64,000 bases of DNA from assembly GCA_038749025.1 (NCBI GenBank), contig JBCDIL010000018.1:3764-67763 (forward strand), written 5' to 3'. Below the pieces are notes generated by a model. The model saw nothing but the letters and a program-made list of their open reading frames with translations, was not told the origin of the DNA and did not search any database. This DNA comes from JBCAXA01 sp038749025. GTDB lineage: Bacteria; Pseudomonadota; Gammaproteobacteria; Steroidobacterales; Woeseiaceae. The translations under genes and the position numbers were made by a program. The stretch's first letter is position 1, and each line of letters begins with the position of its first letter. Positions 52,275 through 61,070 of this stretch are shown here, piece by piece.

Positions 52275-52568
52275 TTATTTGCCGTCCAGTACCGCCATGA
52301 CGTCGTCTTCTTTCATGACCAGCAGCTCTTCGCCGTCGATTTTGACTTCGGTGCCGCTGTATTTGCCGAACAACACGGTGTCGCCCTTCTTGAGGTCGAG
52401 CTTGCGTACTTCGCCGCTGTCGAGGATTTTGCCGTTGCCGACGGCGACGACTTTGCCCTTGATCGGCTTTTCGGTAGCGCTATCGGGAATGACGATGCCG
52501 CCGGGTGACGTGCGCTCTTCTTCCATGCGCTTGACGATGACACGATCGTGAAGAGGACGAATCTTCAT
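52275..52568 (-). CDS. groES: co-chaperonin GroES
   Basis: 97 residues, with the mobile loop EEERTSPGGIVIPDSATEKPIKG, and VVAVGNGKILDSGEVRKLDLKKGDTVLFGKYSGTEVKI. Start preceded by AGGAG. It caps GroEL. First gene of groESL; its leader holds a palindrome AAATTGTTAACAATTT (52593-52608) between the CIRCE element and the ribosome site. Confidence 0.98.
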   Translation of the reverse strand: MKIRPLHDRVIVKRMEEERTSPGGIVIPDSATEKPIKGKVVAVGNGKILDSGEVRKLDLKKGDTVLFGKYSGTEVKIDGEELLVMKEDDVMAVLDGK

Positions 52569-52630
52569 CGGGTTGTCTCCTGTGAGTGTCTGAAATTGTT
52601 AACAATTTTTGTTCGCGGCCCGTGCAGTTG

Positions 52631-52657
52631 TTAGCACTCACCGCGAGGGAGTGCTAA
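52631..52657. promoter_or_regulatory. CIRCE element (HrcA operator) of groESL
   Basis: Perfect TTAGCACTC-N9-GAGTGCTAA at 52631-52657, the HrcA binding site. It lies directly downstream of the promoter, so it overlaps the start site and the leader. Heat inactivates HrcA and frees the promoter. Confidence 0.97.
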
Positions 52658-52685
52658 TCATAGGGATGCCAGATCGAATTTCAAG
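52657..52685 (-). promoter_or_regulatory. groESL promoter, sigma70 and sigma32-like
   Basis: On the minus strand TTGAAA (52684-52679) and TATGAT (52662-52657) are 16 bases apart. The same DNA reads CTTGAAA-N13-CCCTATGA, close to the sigma32 consensus, so one region may serve both sigma factors. The start site would be near 52650, inside CIRCE. Confidence 0.75.
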
Positions 52686-52886
52686 GGCCACCGCAGCGAT
52701 CGGGCGCCAAAAAATGCCCGTATTCAGCAAGCGAACGGACCGTTACAGGCAGCTTTCGCGATCGACATTTGAAATAATTCGGGAATCGGCCGGGTCTCAA
52801 ATTGCGTGGACGATCACGGGCATGTCCCGGGAACTCAGTCACAATGGCCGGTCTGATCTTTTAATCACGGTACAAAAATCGAGCCC

Positions 52887-55193
52887 ATGCGCCCATCGCT
52901 CTCCATTGCTGCTCTGTCGTTGCTGGCCACGGTATTTGCCGCGACGCCAAGCTTTGCTGCTGACCAACCGCTGGCACCAGACGAGGCGTTTCAGTACACG
53001 CTGACCGATGACGGCGACGCAATCCGTGTCGACTGGACGCTGGCGCCGGGCTACTACCTGTACCAACACTCGCTGCAATTCGCCGCGACGGGCGCTGTGA
53101 CCTTGGGTGAGCCCGACCTGCCGGAGGGCTTGCCGCACAGCGACGAGTTTTTCGGCGATCGCATCATTTACCGCGACGGCTTTTCGCTGCGGATTCCGTA
53201 CTCCGGCGATGGCGCCACGGCGATCGAGGTGCGCTCGCAAGGCTGCGCCGACCTCGGCATCTGCTACCCGCCGCAACGCTGGACGCGCGATATCGCGCTG
53301 GGCGATTCGTCGAGCGCCGTACTCGGCCAGGCCGAGTCGCCGTTTGGGAACGTTGGTGGCGGTTCGGCCGTGCTTGCGAGCGGTGGCGAGTTCTTGCCGA
53401 TCGATCAAGCTTTCGACCCGATCGTTGATGTCATCGACGCCAACACGATCGAGGTCGGCTGGCAGATTGCACCCGGCTATTACCTGTATCGCGACAGCTT
53501 CGCGGTCACAACCGAAAGCGCGGTGGTCAATACGCCCGACGCGCTAGCGATGCCGGCGGCCAAATCGAAGGTCGACGAATACTTTGGCGACACTGCCGTT
53601 TATTACGATGGCGTTCGTTACGAAGCGCCGCTCACCTACACCGACGAGACGACCAATCAATTCCAGCTGGCGTTGAAATACCAAGGCTGCGCCGAAGACG
53701 GCATTTGTTACCCACCGTCGACACGGCTTGTCGACATTGACCTGTCGCGGCTTGGCGCGACCGTACTCCCCGCCGGCGCCGAGTTCGCCGCCGCGAGTTC
53801 CGCGGCGACACCCGCCGTTGCCAGTACCAGTGCCGTTATAACCGGCACGACGAGCGCCGTGGCGGTCGATGGCGAGTCCGCGCAAGACCGCTTCGCCCGC
53901 ATCATCCGCGAAGGCAATATCTGGGTGGTTCTCGGCACGTTCTTCGTTGCCGGTTTGCTGCTGTCGCTAACACCCTGCGTTTTACCGATGATTCCAATTC
54001 TGACCAGCATCATCGCCGGCGACAAAGCCACACTAACGCCATCGCGCGGTTTCTCGTTGGCGCTCACCTATGTCATGGGCATGGCGCTGACGTACACGAT
54101 CGCCGGCGGCGTTGCGGCAGCGGCGGGTCAACAAGCACAAGCTGTGTTCCAACAACCGTGGATACTGGCGCTCTTCTCGGGCTTGTTCGTCCTACTGGCG
54201 ATCAGCATGTTCGGCGCCTTCGAACTGCAAATGCCCTCGTCCATTCAGACACGGCTTGCCGCGATCAGCGGTCGGCAGGAGTCGGGCACCTTCGCCGGCG
54301 CGTTTATCATGGGTGTGTTGTCCTCGTTGATCGTGACCGCCTGTGTGGCACCGCCGCTGGTCGCCGCGCTAGCGATTATTGGTCAGAGCGACGACGTCAT
54401 CCGCGGCGCCTCAGCGCTGTTCGTCATGAGCATCGGTATGGGGACGCCGCTGCTCATCGTCGGCGCAACCGCCGGCAAGATCATGCCGAAGACCGGTAAT
54501 TGGATGGTCGCTGTCAAAGTTGGTTTCGGCTTTGTCATGCTCGCGCTAGCGGTCTACATCGTCGATCACTTGCTGCCTGGGCCATTGACATTGGCGCTAT
54601 ACGGCACGATAGCCGTCGTCGCCAGCATCTACCTCGGCGGTCTCGACACACTAACGGCCGAGTCTGGCGCCGGTCAGCGCGCTGCCAAAGCGTTCGGTAT
54701 TGTCGGTTTAGTCTACGGTGCTGCGTTGGTGCTAGGCGCACTGGCAGGCAATGAGGACCCGCTAAAGCCGATTAGTTTCGCCGGTGCTGGCAGTAGCGGT
54801 GGCGTTGCTGTCAGCGATCAACAACTTGATTTCGTAACGGTACGCAACGTCACCGAACTCGACGCGCAACTCGCCGTGGCCGAACAACGTGGTCAGCCCG
54901 TGATGCTCGACTTCTACGCCGACTGGTGCGTTGAGTGCAAAGTGATGGAAAAGTACACGTTCAGCGACAGCGCCGTTCGAGACGTTCTGGGCCCGGCATT
55001 GCTGCTGAAAGCGGATGTCACCGCAAACAGTGCCGACGATCGCGCTTTGCTAGGTCGCTTCGATTTCTTTGGGCCGCCAGGAATTGTGTTCTTCAACGGT
55101 CAGGGAATCGAACATCGACGTTACCGCGTCGTTGGTGAAATGGGACCCGAGGAATTTTCGCGCCACGTGGCGGCGGCCTTTTCAACCAGCTAA
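52887..55193 (+). CDS. dsbD: thiol:disulfide interchange protein DsbD with two N-terminal domains
   Basis: 768 residues versus about 565 for E. coli DsbD. A signal peptide is followed by two successive DsbD-alpha domains: each has W(T/Q)-APGYYLY(Q/R)xS, FFGD or YFGD, and the redox pair QGCAxxGICYPP (Cys near 120/126 and 268/274). An Ala/Ser/Thr linker leads to the eight-helix beta domain with SLTPCVLPMIPILTSI and IVTACVAPPLVAAL, and the gamma thioredoxin domain (FYADWCVECKVMEKYTF). It carries electrons from cytoplasmic thioredoxin to periplasmic DsbC/DsbG and cytochrome maturation. It heads the block continuing through purH. Confidence 0.95.
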   Translation: MRPSLSIAALSLLATVFAATPSFAADQPLAPDEAFQYTLTDDGDAIRVDWTLAPGYYLYQHSLQFAATGAVTLGEPDLPEGLPHSDEFFGDRIIYRDGFSLRIPYSGDGATAIEVRSQGCADLGICYPPQRWTRDIALGDSSSAVLGQAESPFGNVGGGSAVLASGGEFLPIDQAFDPIVDVIDANTIEVGWQIAPGYYLYRDSFAVTTESAVVNTPDALAMPAAKSKVDEYFGDTAVYYDGVRYEAPLTYTDETTNQFQLALKYQGCAEDGICYPPSTRLVDIDLSRLGATVLPAGAEFAAASSAATPAVASTSAVITGTTSAVAVDGESAQDRFARIIREGNIWVVLGTFFVAGLLLSLTPCVLPMIPILTSIIAGDKATLTPSRGFSLALTYVMGMALTYTIAGGVAAAAGQQAQAVFQQPWILALFSGLFVLLAISMFGAFELQMPSSIQTRLAAISGRQESGTFAGAFIMGVLSSLIVTACVAPPLVAALAIIGQSDDVIRGASALFVMSIGMGTPLLIVGATAGKIMPKTGNWMVAVKVGFGFVMLALAVYIVDHLLPGPLTLALYGTIAVVASIYLGGLDTLTAESGAGQRAAKAFGIVGLVYGAALVLGALAGNEDPLKPISFAGAGSSGGVAVSDQQLDFVTVRNVTELDAQLAVAEQRGQPVMLDFYADWCVECKVMEKYTFSDSAVRDVLGPALLLKADVTANSADDRALLGRFDFFGPPGIVFFNGQGIEHRRYRVVGEMGPEEFSRHVAAAFSTS

Positions 55194-55229
55194 GCTCCGC
55201 CGTTCAATGTCGTAACGGCGCCCCTCACA

Positions 55230-55826
55230 ATGCAAAAACTTGGATTAGCGGCATTGGTCATACTGGCCATGGCGGGCGGCTTTGTTGCCTCGAAGGCGTT
55301 GCAGCCAAAAGCGAGTGCCGGCTCGGCGGCCCATACGATGGAGATCGCAGCGTCGGCTGACGCCGTCGATTTTTCGTTGCCACAGCCGAATGGCGAAACG
55401 CTAACGTTAAGCGCATCCGACGGAAATGTCCGCGTCTTAAATTTTTGGGCAACATGGTGCGCCCCGTGTCGACGAGAAATCCCGTTACTGAAGGCGCTTG
55501 CCGAAGCCGAAGCAAGCGCCGGTATCCGCGTGATCGGTATTGCTGTCGATGAGGCGGATGCGGTTAGCGCGTATGCCGACGACATCGCCTTCAACTACCC
55601 GAACGTGCTAGCAGAAGCCGCCGCGAATGCGTTGGTGGCTGACTACGGTTTGGATTTCATCGGCCTGCCGTTAACGCTAGTGATTGCGCCCGATCGCGAG
55701 CTGGTCTACGCCCATGCCGGTGAGTTGAAGCAGGCCCAACTCGAAGCGCTGCTGCCCACACTGCGCGCACTGGCAGCCGGCCGCATCGATGCCGAGCAGG
55801 CTCGCGAGCAGCTCACAGACGGTTAG
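55230..55826 (+). CDS. TlpA/ResA-like membrane-tethered thioredoxin
   Basis: 198 residues; an N-terminal anchor (GLAALVILAMAGGFVAS) and a thioredoxin-like domain with the active site NFWATWCAPCRREIPLL, then IRVIGIAVDEADAVSAYADDI and YGLDFIGLPLTLVIAPDREL (cis-Pro). Resembles TlpA/ResA-type reductases used in cytochrome c maturation. It directly follows dsbD (36 bases), which could supply its electrons. Confidence 0.9.
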   Translation: MQKLGLAALVILAMAGGFVASKALQPKASAGSAAHTMEIAASADAVDFSLPQPNGETLTLSASDGNVRVLNFWATWCAPCRREIPLLKALAEAEASAGIRVIGIAVDEADAVSAYADDIAFNYPNVLAEAAANALVADYGLDFIGLPLTLVIAPDRELVYAHAGELKQAQLEALLPTLRALAAGRIDAEQAREQLTDG

Positions 55827-55932
55827 CCACACGGCGCCCCACGCTACGGTCAAAAGCTGCGCAAACGTCAACGGTTGCTATTTCCGCTCGCCTCGCTAAA
55901 CTGCGGCTATCTTCGCCGATCCTGCCCAGTTC

Positions 55933-56388
55933 GTGACGGAAAAAGCGTCCATCCTTCTACTTAACGGTCCCAACCTAAATACCTTGGGCCGCCGCGAGCC
56001 CGAGATCTACGGTTCCGCCACGTTAGCGGACGTTGAAAACGCGGTAACGCGCCGTGCGGCTGGGCTTGACGCGACCGTCGCAACACTGCAGTCGAACGCC
56101 GAACATCTGCTCGTCGAACGGGTTCAGGCGGCGGCGGACGACGGAACGGATGCGATCATTATTAACGCCGCTGCGTTGACTCACACCAGCGTCGCGTTAC
56201 GAGACGCGCTCGCCTACGCCGCACTGCCCTTTTGGGAAGTGCACATTTCGAATGTTTTTGCTCGCGAAACGTTTCGCGAACTCAGTTACTTAAGCGATAT
56301 CGCTACCGGCGTCATTGTCGGTTGCGGACCGGTCGGATACGAGCTCGCGCTCGAAGCGGCTATCGCTCACCTTCGGCCGCCTGCATGA
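55933..56388 (+). CDS. aroQ: type II 3-dehydroquinate dehydratase
   Basis: 151 residues, GTG start. Motifs: LNGPNLNTLGRREPEIYG (catalytic Tyr), QSNAEHLLVERV, IINAAALTHTSVALRDALA (catalytic His; the usual INPGAYTHTS is changed to INAAALTHTS) and EVHISNVFARETFRELSYLSD. Dehydrates 3-dehydroquinate in the shikimate pathway, dodecamer in the cytoplasm. Located before accB as in many gammaproteobacteria. Confidence 0.95.
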   Translation: MTEKASILLLNGPNLNTLGRREPEIYGSATLADVENAVTRRAAGLDATVATLQSNAEHLLVERVQAAADDGTDAIIINAAALTHTSVALRDALAYAALPFWEVHISNVFARETFRELSYLSDIATGVIVGCGPVGYELALEAAIAHLRPPA

Positions 56389-56398
56389 GAGCCACACC

Positions 56399-56866
56399 AT
56401 GGATATACGCAAAGTTAAAAAACTGATTGAGTTGTTGGAAGAATCCGGGGTCGCCGAAATCGAAATTTCGGAAGGCGAGGACTCGGTGCGCATCACACGC
56501 CATGCCGGCGGCGTGGCCGCTGCGCCGGTCTACGCAGCGCCGCCAGCGCCGATTGCAACCGCTGCACCGCCCGCACCCGCGGCCGAAGCGGCTGCACCAG
56601 CGGCGCCTGCCGAGGACGGGCATGAAGTGGTGTCGCCCATGGTGGGGACTTTTTACGCGTCGTCGTCGCCAGGCGCTGCCGCCTTCGTCCAGGTGGGTGA
56701 CAAAGTCAACGCTGGCGACACGCTTTGCATCATCGAGGCGATGAAAATGATGAACCCGATCGAGGCTGACGTCGCCGGCGTCGTGAAGTCGATCCGCTGC
56801 CAAAACGGCGACACCGTAGAATTTGGCCAGGCGTTGTTCGTCATCGACCAACGTGGCGGCGACTAA
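56399..56866 (+). CDS. accB: biotin carboxyl carrier protein of acetyl-CoA carboxylase
   Basis: 155 residues from ATG 56399, eleven bases after aroQ. The N-terminal helix MDIRKVKKLIELLEESGVAEIEI is followed by an Ala/Pro linker and the biotinyl domain with HEVVSPMVGTFYASSSPGA and the biotin site IIEAMKMMNPIEAD. It carries CO2 between AccC and AccAD. Operon with accC (3-base gap). Confidence 0.98.
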   Translation: MDIRKVKKLIELLEESGVAEIEISEGEDSVRITRHAGGVAAAPVYAAPPAPIATAAPPAPAAEAAAPAAPAEDGHEVVSPMVGTFYASSSPGAAAFVQVGDKVNAGDTLCIIEAMKMMNPIEADVAGVVKSIRCQNGDTVEFGQALFVIDQRGGD

Positions 56867-56869
56867 GCC

Positions 56870-58210
56870 ATGCTCGACAAAGTCGTCATTGCCAATCGCG
56901 GCGAGATCGCCCTGCGCATCCTACGTGCCTGTCGCGAGATCGGCATTAAGACGGTCGCTGTGCACTCGACCGCCGATAGCAACTTAAAACACGTACTGAT
57001 GGCCGACGAATCGGTCTGTATCGGTCCGGCACCGTCAACGGAAAGCTACCTAAATATGCCGGCAATTATCAGCGCTGCTGAAATTACCGACGCGGTGGCG
57101 ATCCATCCCGGCTACGGGTTCTTGTCGGAGAACGCAGACTTCGCGGAGCGAGTCGAACAGTCCGGCTTTACCTTTGTCGGGCCACGCGCCGATTCGATCC
57201 GCATCATGGGCGACAAAGTCGCAGCGATCGCTACGATGAAAAAAGCGGGCGTACCGACCGTTCCCGGTTCCGACGGCCCGCTAACAGACGACAAAGAGCG
57301 CAACCTCGCGATGGCACGTGAGATCGGCTACCCGGTCATTATCAAGGCCGCCGGAGGTGGTGGTGGTCGCGGTATGCGTGTCGTCCAAACCGAAGGGTCA
57401 CTGATCAACGCGATCGCTGTTACGCAAGCCGAAGCCGGCGCCGCTTTCGGTAACCCGGTCGTGTACATGGAAAAGTTCCTTGAGAAGCCGCGACATATTG
57501 AGTTCCAGGTCCTCGCCGATACGCACGGCAACGTTATTCACTTAGGTGAGCGCGACTGCTCGATGCAACGACGCCACCAGAAAGTGATCGAGGAAGCACC
57601 GGCCCCGGGCATCAGCGACGAAGTGCGGCAGAAGATTGGCCAACGCTGTGTACAAGCCTGTAAAGAAATCAACTACCGCGGCGCCGGCACCTTCGAGTTT
57701 TTGTACGAAGACGGCGAGTTCTACTTCATTGAAATGAACACGCGCGTTCAGGTCGAGCATCCGGTGACCGAGATGATCACCGGCATCGATATTGTCAAAG
57801 AACAGTTGCGCATCGCTTCTGGCGAGGCGCTGTCTATTACCCAAGATGAAGTTCAGATTCGCGGTCACGCAATTGAATGTCGAATCAACGCGGAAGACCC
57901 AAAGACGTTCGTCCCGAGTCCAGGTCCCGTTCGGCTTTGGCATCCGCCAGGTGGGCTCGGCGTGCGTGTCGACAGCCACCTCTATACTGGCTACGTCGTT
58001 CCGCCGCACTATGACTCTATGATCGGCAAACTGATCGTGTCCGCACAGACTCGCGAGGGCGCGATTGCTCGTATCAACAGTGCGTTGTCGGAGATTGTCG
58101 TCGAGGGCATTAAGACCAATGTCCCGTTGCATCAAGAAATCTGTAGTCACGGTGCGTTTCTCGCCGGCGGCACAGATATCCACTACTTGGAAAAGCGCCT
58201 CGGTTTGTAG
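56870..58210 (+). CDS. accC: biotin carboxylase subunit of acetyl-CoA carboxylase
   Basis: 446 residues. N-terminal MLDKVVIANRGEIALRILRACREIGIKTVAVHS, the ATP-grasp glycine loop KAAGGGGGRGMRVV, HIEFQVLADTHGNVIHLGERDCSMQRRHQKVIEEAPAP, EMNTRVQVEHPVTEMITGID. Carboxylates biotin on AccB with bicarbonate and ATP for fatty acid synthesis. Follows accB directly. Confidence 0.99.
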   Translation: MLDKVVIANRGEIALRILRACREIGIKTVAVHSTADSNLKHVLMADESVCIGPAPSTESYLNMPAIISAAEITDAVAIHPGYGFLSENADFAERVEQSGFTFVGPRADSIRIMGDKVAAIATMKKAGVPTVPGSDGPLTDDKERNLAMAREIGYPVIIKAAGGGGGRGMRVVQTEGSLINAIAVTQAEAGAAFGNPVVYMEKFLEKPRHIEFQVLADTHGNVIHLGERDCSMQRRHQKVIEEAPAPGISDEVRQKIGQRCVQACKEINYRGAGTFEFLYEDGEFYFIEMNTRVQVEHPVTEMITGIDIVKEQLRIASGEALSITQDEVQIRGHAIECRINAEDPKTFVPSPGPVRLWHPPGGLGVRVDSHLYTGYVVPPHYDSMIGKLIVSAQTREGAIARINSALSEIVVEGIKTNVPLHQEICSHGAFLAGGTDIHYLEKRLGL

Positions 58211-58225
58211 CGCGCCGGAGCTCCT

Positions 58226-59098
58226 GTGGCCTGGCAGCAGATACACATTCGCACCGACGACACGGGCGCCAGCCCGTTAGAAGAGCACTGTCTGGCACTC
58301 GGCGCCGTGGCGATCACACTCGCGGATCGCGGCGACGAACCCGTCTTGGAACCTGCGCCTGGTGAGACACCACTATGGAACCAGATCACGCTGACCGCGT
58401 TATTTGACGCCGCGGCCGATAGTGACTTGATCGTTGCAGCCCTCGCCGACAATGGTGTTCGACCGGACGATGTCCGGGTGGAGCGGCTCGCCGAAAGGAA
58501 CTGGGTCGATGAGTGGCTGCGTGACTTTGAGGCCCGCGATATTGGTCCGCGTCTGCGTATTGTGGCGAGCCACCAGGTGGAACCACCGGATGAACGCGTT
58601 CGTGTCGTCCTGGACCCCGGTCTAGCATTCGGCACCGGCACGCACACGACGACGGCACTGGTTCTCGAATGGCTACAGCAGGTGGCAGTCGACACTCGAA
58701 CGGTCCTCGACATGGGTTGCGGCTCGGGTATTCTGGCGATCGCCGCTCTGAAGTTAGGTGCGAGTCGCGCGGATGGCGTGGATATTGATGCGCAGGCACT
58801 AACCGCCACTCATCGCAACGCCGCCATCAATGCCGTTGCGGAGCGGTTGCGCGTCTTTGCACCGGCCGAGTTGCCGAGCGGCCGTTACGAGGTTGTGGTG
58901 GCCAACATTTTGGCGAACACGTTGATGGATATGGCCGACGAACTGACCGCAAGAACGGCACCGGGCGGTGCTCTAGCGCTAACCGGCATTCTCGACGCGC
59001 AGGCCACGAACGTCGAGCAAGCGTATGCGGGCGCATTCAACTTAGCACCCACCGTGCGGCGCGACGGCTGGGCGCTTGTCAGCGGGGTACGCCGATGA
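58226..59098 (+). CDS. prmA: ribosomal protein L11 methyltransferase
   Basis: 290 residues, GTG start. N-terminal ferredoxin-like domain, then VVLDPGLAFGTGTHTTTALVLEWL, the SAM motif VLDMGCGSGILAIAALKLGA, GVDIDAQALTATHRNAAIN and VVVANILANTLMDMADELTA. Trimethylates L11. Its last codon overlaps the start of the zinc-ribbon gene by four bases (ATGA). Confidence 0.97.
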   Translation: MAWQQIHIRTDDTGASPLEEHCLALGAVAITLADRGDEPVLEPAPGETPLWNQITLTALFDAAADSDLIVAALADNGVRPDDVRVERLAERNWVDEWLRDFEARDIGPRLRIVASHQVEPPDERVRVVLDPGLAFGTGTHTTTALVLEWLQQVAVDTRTVLDMGCGSGILAIAALKLGASRADGVDIDAQALTATHRNAAINAVAERLRVFAPAELPSGRYEVVVANILANTLMDMADELTARTAPGGALALTGILDAQATNVEQAYAGAFNLAPTVRRDGWALVSGVRR

Positions 59099-61014
59099 TT
59101 ATCGAGGTCAAATGCCCCGCGTGCGGAACCGTATTCGCGCTCGACAAAACAACGCTGAAGCCGGACGACCCGCGCGTACGCTGCGGTGAATGTCAGACCG
59201 TGTTCGAGGTCAACAGCGAAACGATCGAAGAGACGGCCGAGCGGCCGTTTGCTGAGACAGGCGTCGGCTGGGTCGTTGTTTCATCGCGTGACGCACCGGC
59301 AGATGTCGACGACGAAGAGGTCGGCGCCCGCTACGTGACAGCGAACGAAGCGGCGTCTTGGGCCGAGCTAGGCGCACCCGGCAACGACGCCGATGTCGAC
59401 GCAGTCGCTGGTGGCTCGGAGAGCGACGCTGCAACGGTAACCGACGAACTCGATTCTGCGACCGAGGGCAACACGCGATCAGCTAGCGCTCCGCCGCTGG
59501 TTAGCGCTGCCGACCGACCGGTCGGTGACGACCTCGACAGTGATACGGACGGCATTGCAGCGGCGGGCGACAACGACGAAGGCGCAGCGCAGGCCGACGA
59601 CGAACCGCAAAACGAGGAAACGCTGGCATTCGAAGCGCCGCCACCGCCACCGTTGAGTGTCGTCGACAAACCACCGCCTGCCGGCGACGATTGGCAGGCA
59701 TTGCTAGCGGAAATCGATACGCTACCCGATTTGGAAGCGGCCACCGAATTGGACGCTGGCGTTGACGGCGCGCAAGGCGGCGCTGCGCCGACGGCTGATG
59801 AGGCCGATATCGATCTGACTGACGGCGACGACGCCCATGCGGAGCTTGCGGCAGCCCATGACCACGGCAGGCCAGACGCCAATGAGCCTGCCGATGACGC
59901 ACTTGCTGGCGTTGGCGAATCGAGTGACATCATCGACAGCGGACAGGCCGTCTTAAGCGACGCTGACGATTCATCGGTTGACATTGCAGGCGCTCGCGAA
60001 GACGAGACGGGCGACGACGAATTTGTCCTGTCACTCGATGTCGATTCGCCATTGGCAGGCGCGGACACCGATGCCGATAGCGACGAGTCAGCGGCCGAGG
60101 TACCAAGTGAGCCGGAACAGGACGCCCCGGAACCGATCACCGGCTCCGGATTACCGGAACCGAGTGATGAGGAAATCATGCGCGAGTTCACCGTCTCGGC
60201 ATCTGACTTCCTGCCGGCCGATGACGCCTTCGTTGAAGCGGTGGTCGATAACTTTATTCTCGAAGCTGACGACGACGCGCTCGCCGTCGACACAGCCAGC
60301 GCGCTGAACCAGCAAATCAATGCGGAAGCCAGCGGCGAGGCCATTACCGATAGCCAGACCGATGAGCAAACCCCAGATACGTCCGGGATCTTTGTCAGCG
60401 AAACGCGCTTACCCGAACATCATGCTGAAGCCAGCGTGCCACACGCCGACTCCGACGAAGCGATTTTCGAAACGGCTATCGGCCTAGCCAACGAAGCACC
60501 GACACCGACGTTCTGGACGCGCTACGGCGGCTTGGCGGCCGCCGTGGCGGCGTTAGCGTTGATGGCGCAGGCGCTGCATCAATACCGGTCCGATCTCGCA
60601 ACCGTCGGTTGGCTAAATCCGCTCTACGGCACCATTTACGGTGAGCGACTGGCGCCGGCATGGGATATCCGAGACTTATGTTTCGAACAACGCGATGCAT
60701 CAGCGAACGAGACGACCATGCGAGTAGTCGGCCGGGTCCGCAATCGCGCCGACCAACCACTGCCCTACCCGTTGGTACACGTAACGCTACTCAGCCGTTT
60801 CGATGACGGTGCCCGCACCACCCCGCTCGCACATCGGCTGTTGCCGGCCGATCGTTACCTCGTCGGTGGATCGCCCGCCGAGCGAATTGCGCCCGGCGCA
60901 TCGTTCGATGTTGAGGCGCTACTGCGAGACCCTGGCGAACAGGCCTCTGGCTATGAGCTGGAAGTCTGTTTTCGGCGCGATGACGGTCAGTTAGCGTGCA
61001 ATAGCGGCTGTTAG
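59095..61014 (+). CDS. zinc-ribbon (MJ0042) and DUF3426 domain protein
   Basis: 639 residues. An N-terminal zinc ribbon (VKCPACGTVFALDKTTLKPDDPRVRCGECQTVFEV) with four Cys, then about 400 residues of acidic, low-complexity disordered sequence (Asp/Glu/Ala), one membrane helix (YGGLAAAVAALALMAQALHQYRSDL), and a C-terminal DUF3426 domain (RVVGRVRNRADQPLPYPLVHVTLLSRFDDGARTTPLAHRLLPADRYL). DUF3426 proteins near prmA/dus are common in gammaproteobacteria, function unknown. The acidic stretch is much longer than is usual for the family. Confidence 0.85.
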   Translation: MIIEVKCPACGTVFALDKTTLKPDDPRVRCGECQTVFEVNSETIEETAERPFAETGVGWVVVSSRDAPADVDDEEVGARYVTANEAASWAELGAPGNDADVDAVAGGSESDAATVTDELDSATEGNTRSASAPPLVSAADRPVGDDLDSDTDGIAAAGDNDEGAAQADDEPQNEETLAFEAPPPPPLSVVDKPPPAGDDWQALLAEIDTLPDLEAATELDAGVDGAQGGAAPTADEADIDLTDGDDAHAELAAAHDHGRPDANEPADDALAGVGESSDIIDSGQAVLSDADDSSVDIAGAREDETGDDEFVLSLDVDSPLAGADTDADSDESAAEVPSEPEQDAPEPITGSGLPEPSDEEIMREFTVSASDFLPADDAFVEAVVDNFILEADDDALAVDTASALNQQINAEASGEAITDSQTDEQTPDTSGIFVSETRLPEHHAEASVPHADSDEAIFETAIGLANEAPTPTFWTRYGGLAAAVAALALMAQALHQYRSDLATVGWLNPLYGTIYGERLAPAWDIRDLCFEQRDASANETTMRVVGRVRNRADQPLPYPLVHVTLLSRFDDGARTTPLAHRLLPADRYLVGGSPAERIAPGASFDVEALLRDPGEQASGYELEVCFRRDDGQLACNSGC

Positions 61015-61070
61015 GCAGCAGCACCAAACTGCTAAGCTTCGGGGCCGCGTTAGTAAACGGCTCAGGAGCG

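Larger units (their letters stand above)
52569..52886. other. divergent groESL-dsbD intergenic region
   Basis: Besides CIRCE, the groESL promoter and the leader palindrome, the 200 bases before dsbD are without clear elements; TTGAAATAAT (52768-52777) may contribute to a dsbD promoter but spacing is poor. Confidence 0.4.

Noticed and set aside
59331..60344. 337-codon Ser/Ala-rich frame opposite the DUF3426 gene
   Set aside because: Mirror image of the acidic low-complexity linker (GAC/GCC codons give Ser/Ala antisense); no independent evidence.
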